Below, one piece after another: positions 13,727 to 13,757 of a stretch of DNA of 13,757 nt. Within the stretch, counting starts at the first letter, position 1. Each line of letters begins with the position of its first letter. This DNA comes from JANMDU01 sp031388245 (GTDB lineage Bacteria; Pseudomonadota; Gammaproteobacteria; Burkholderiales; Burkholderiaceae_C): assembly GCA_031388245.1 (NCBI GenBank), contig JANNED010000309.1, positions 1 through 13,757 of the forward strand. The letters run 5' to 3'. The translations under genes and the position numbers were made by a program. The notes beneath the pieces are model-generated. The model saw only the letters and a program-made list of their open reading frames with translations. It did not search any database and was not told the DNA's origin.

Positions 13727-13757
13727 TTTTGGCCTCTAGCCGGCGAATAATATATGC
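13727..13757. repeat. Possible left part of an intergenic repeat cut by the window edge
   Basis: The final bases, TTTTGGCCTCTAGC followed by CGGCGAATAATATATGC, resemble the start of short hairpin-type intergenic repeats that I recall as abundant in Comamonadaceae. The second arm would lie outside the window, so this cannot be confirmed. Confidence 0.3.

Overview
The window looks like a chromosomal segment of a Burkholderiales bacterium, most likely Comamonadaceae-like. The grounds are a moderately GC-rich composition, a betaproteobacterial PolA and ThrB in divergent arrangement, a BPSS1780-type membrane protein directly after thrB (a neighbourhood I associate with Burkholderiales), and intergenic hairpin sequences resembling short repeats I recall from Comamonadaceae genomes. 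The genus cannot be fixed from the sequence alone.

Left part (1-6240), accessory. A 985-residue exported protein joins a FecR domain to three tandem copies of a beta-rich module with TbpB-barrel-like signatures; modules 1 and 2 are separated by 17 consecutive prolines. Convergent with it, only 4 bp away, is a GT4-like glycosyltransferase on the minus strand. Divergent from that gene is a TPR protein whose C-terminal half resembles GT41 (O-GlcNAc transferase/SPINDLY) but lacks several hallmark catalytic residues. Two glycosyltransferase-like genes beside a large exported protein suggest, without proving, a surface glycosylation locus.

Middle part (6241-10922), housekeeping. polA is on the minus strand, convergent with the GT41-like gene across a perfect hairpin. 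thrB (homoserine kinase, HSK2/APH fold) diverges from polA across 49 bp that hold a good -10 element and a perfect 16-bp palindrome touching the thrB start codon. A BPSS1780-family polytopic membrane protein follows; a perfect CRP-consensus-like palindrome lies over the thrB stop codon.

Right part (10923-13757). A second, smaller FecR-domain protein has a Tat-like signal peptide and a Cys-x-Cys motif. It has a strong Shine-Dalgarno and is followed by a textbook intrinsic terminator. Next comes a predicted Tat-type lipoprotein gamma-glutamyltransferase with its catalytic Thr and substrate-binding Arg intact. The window ends in what looks like the start of an intergenic repeat. thrB, the BPSS1780 gene and the small fecR-like gene may be co-transcribed (gaps of 59 and 36 bp).

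No tRNA, rRNA, CRISPR array, insertion sequence or phage gene was seen. No gap between genes exceeds about 125 bp. The most unusual content is the triplicated FecR/TbpB-like protein and the degenerate GT41-like protein.
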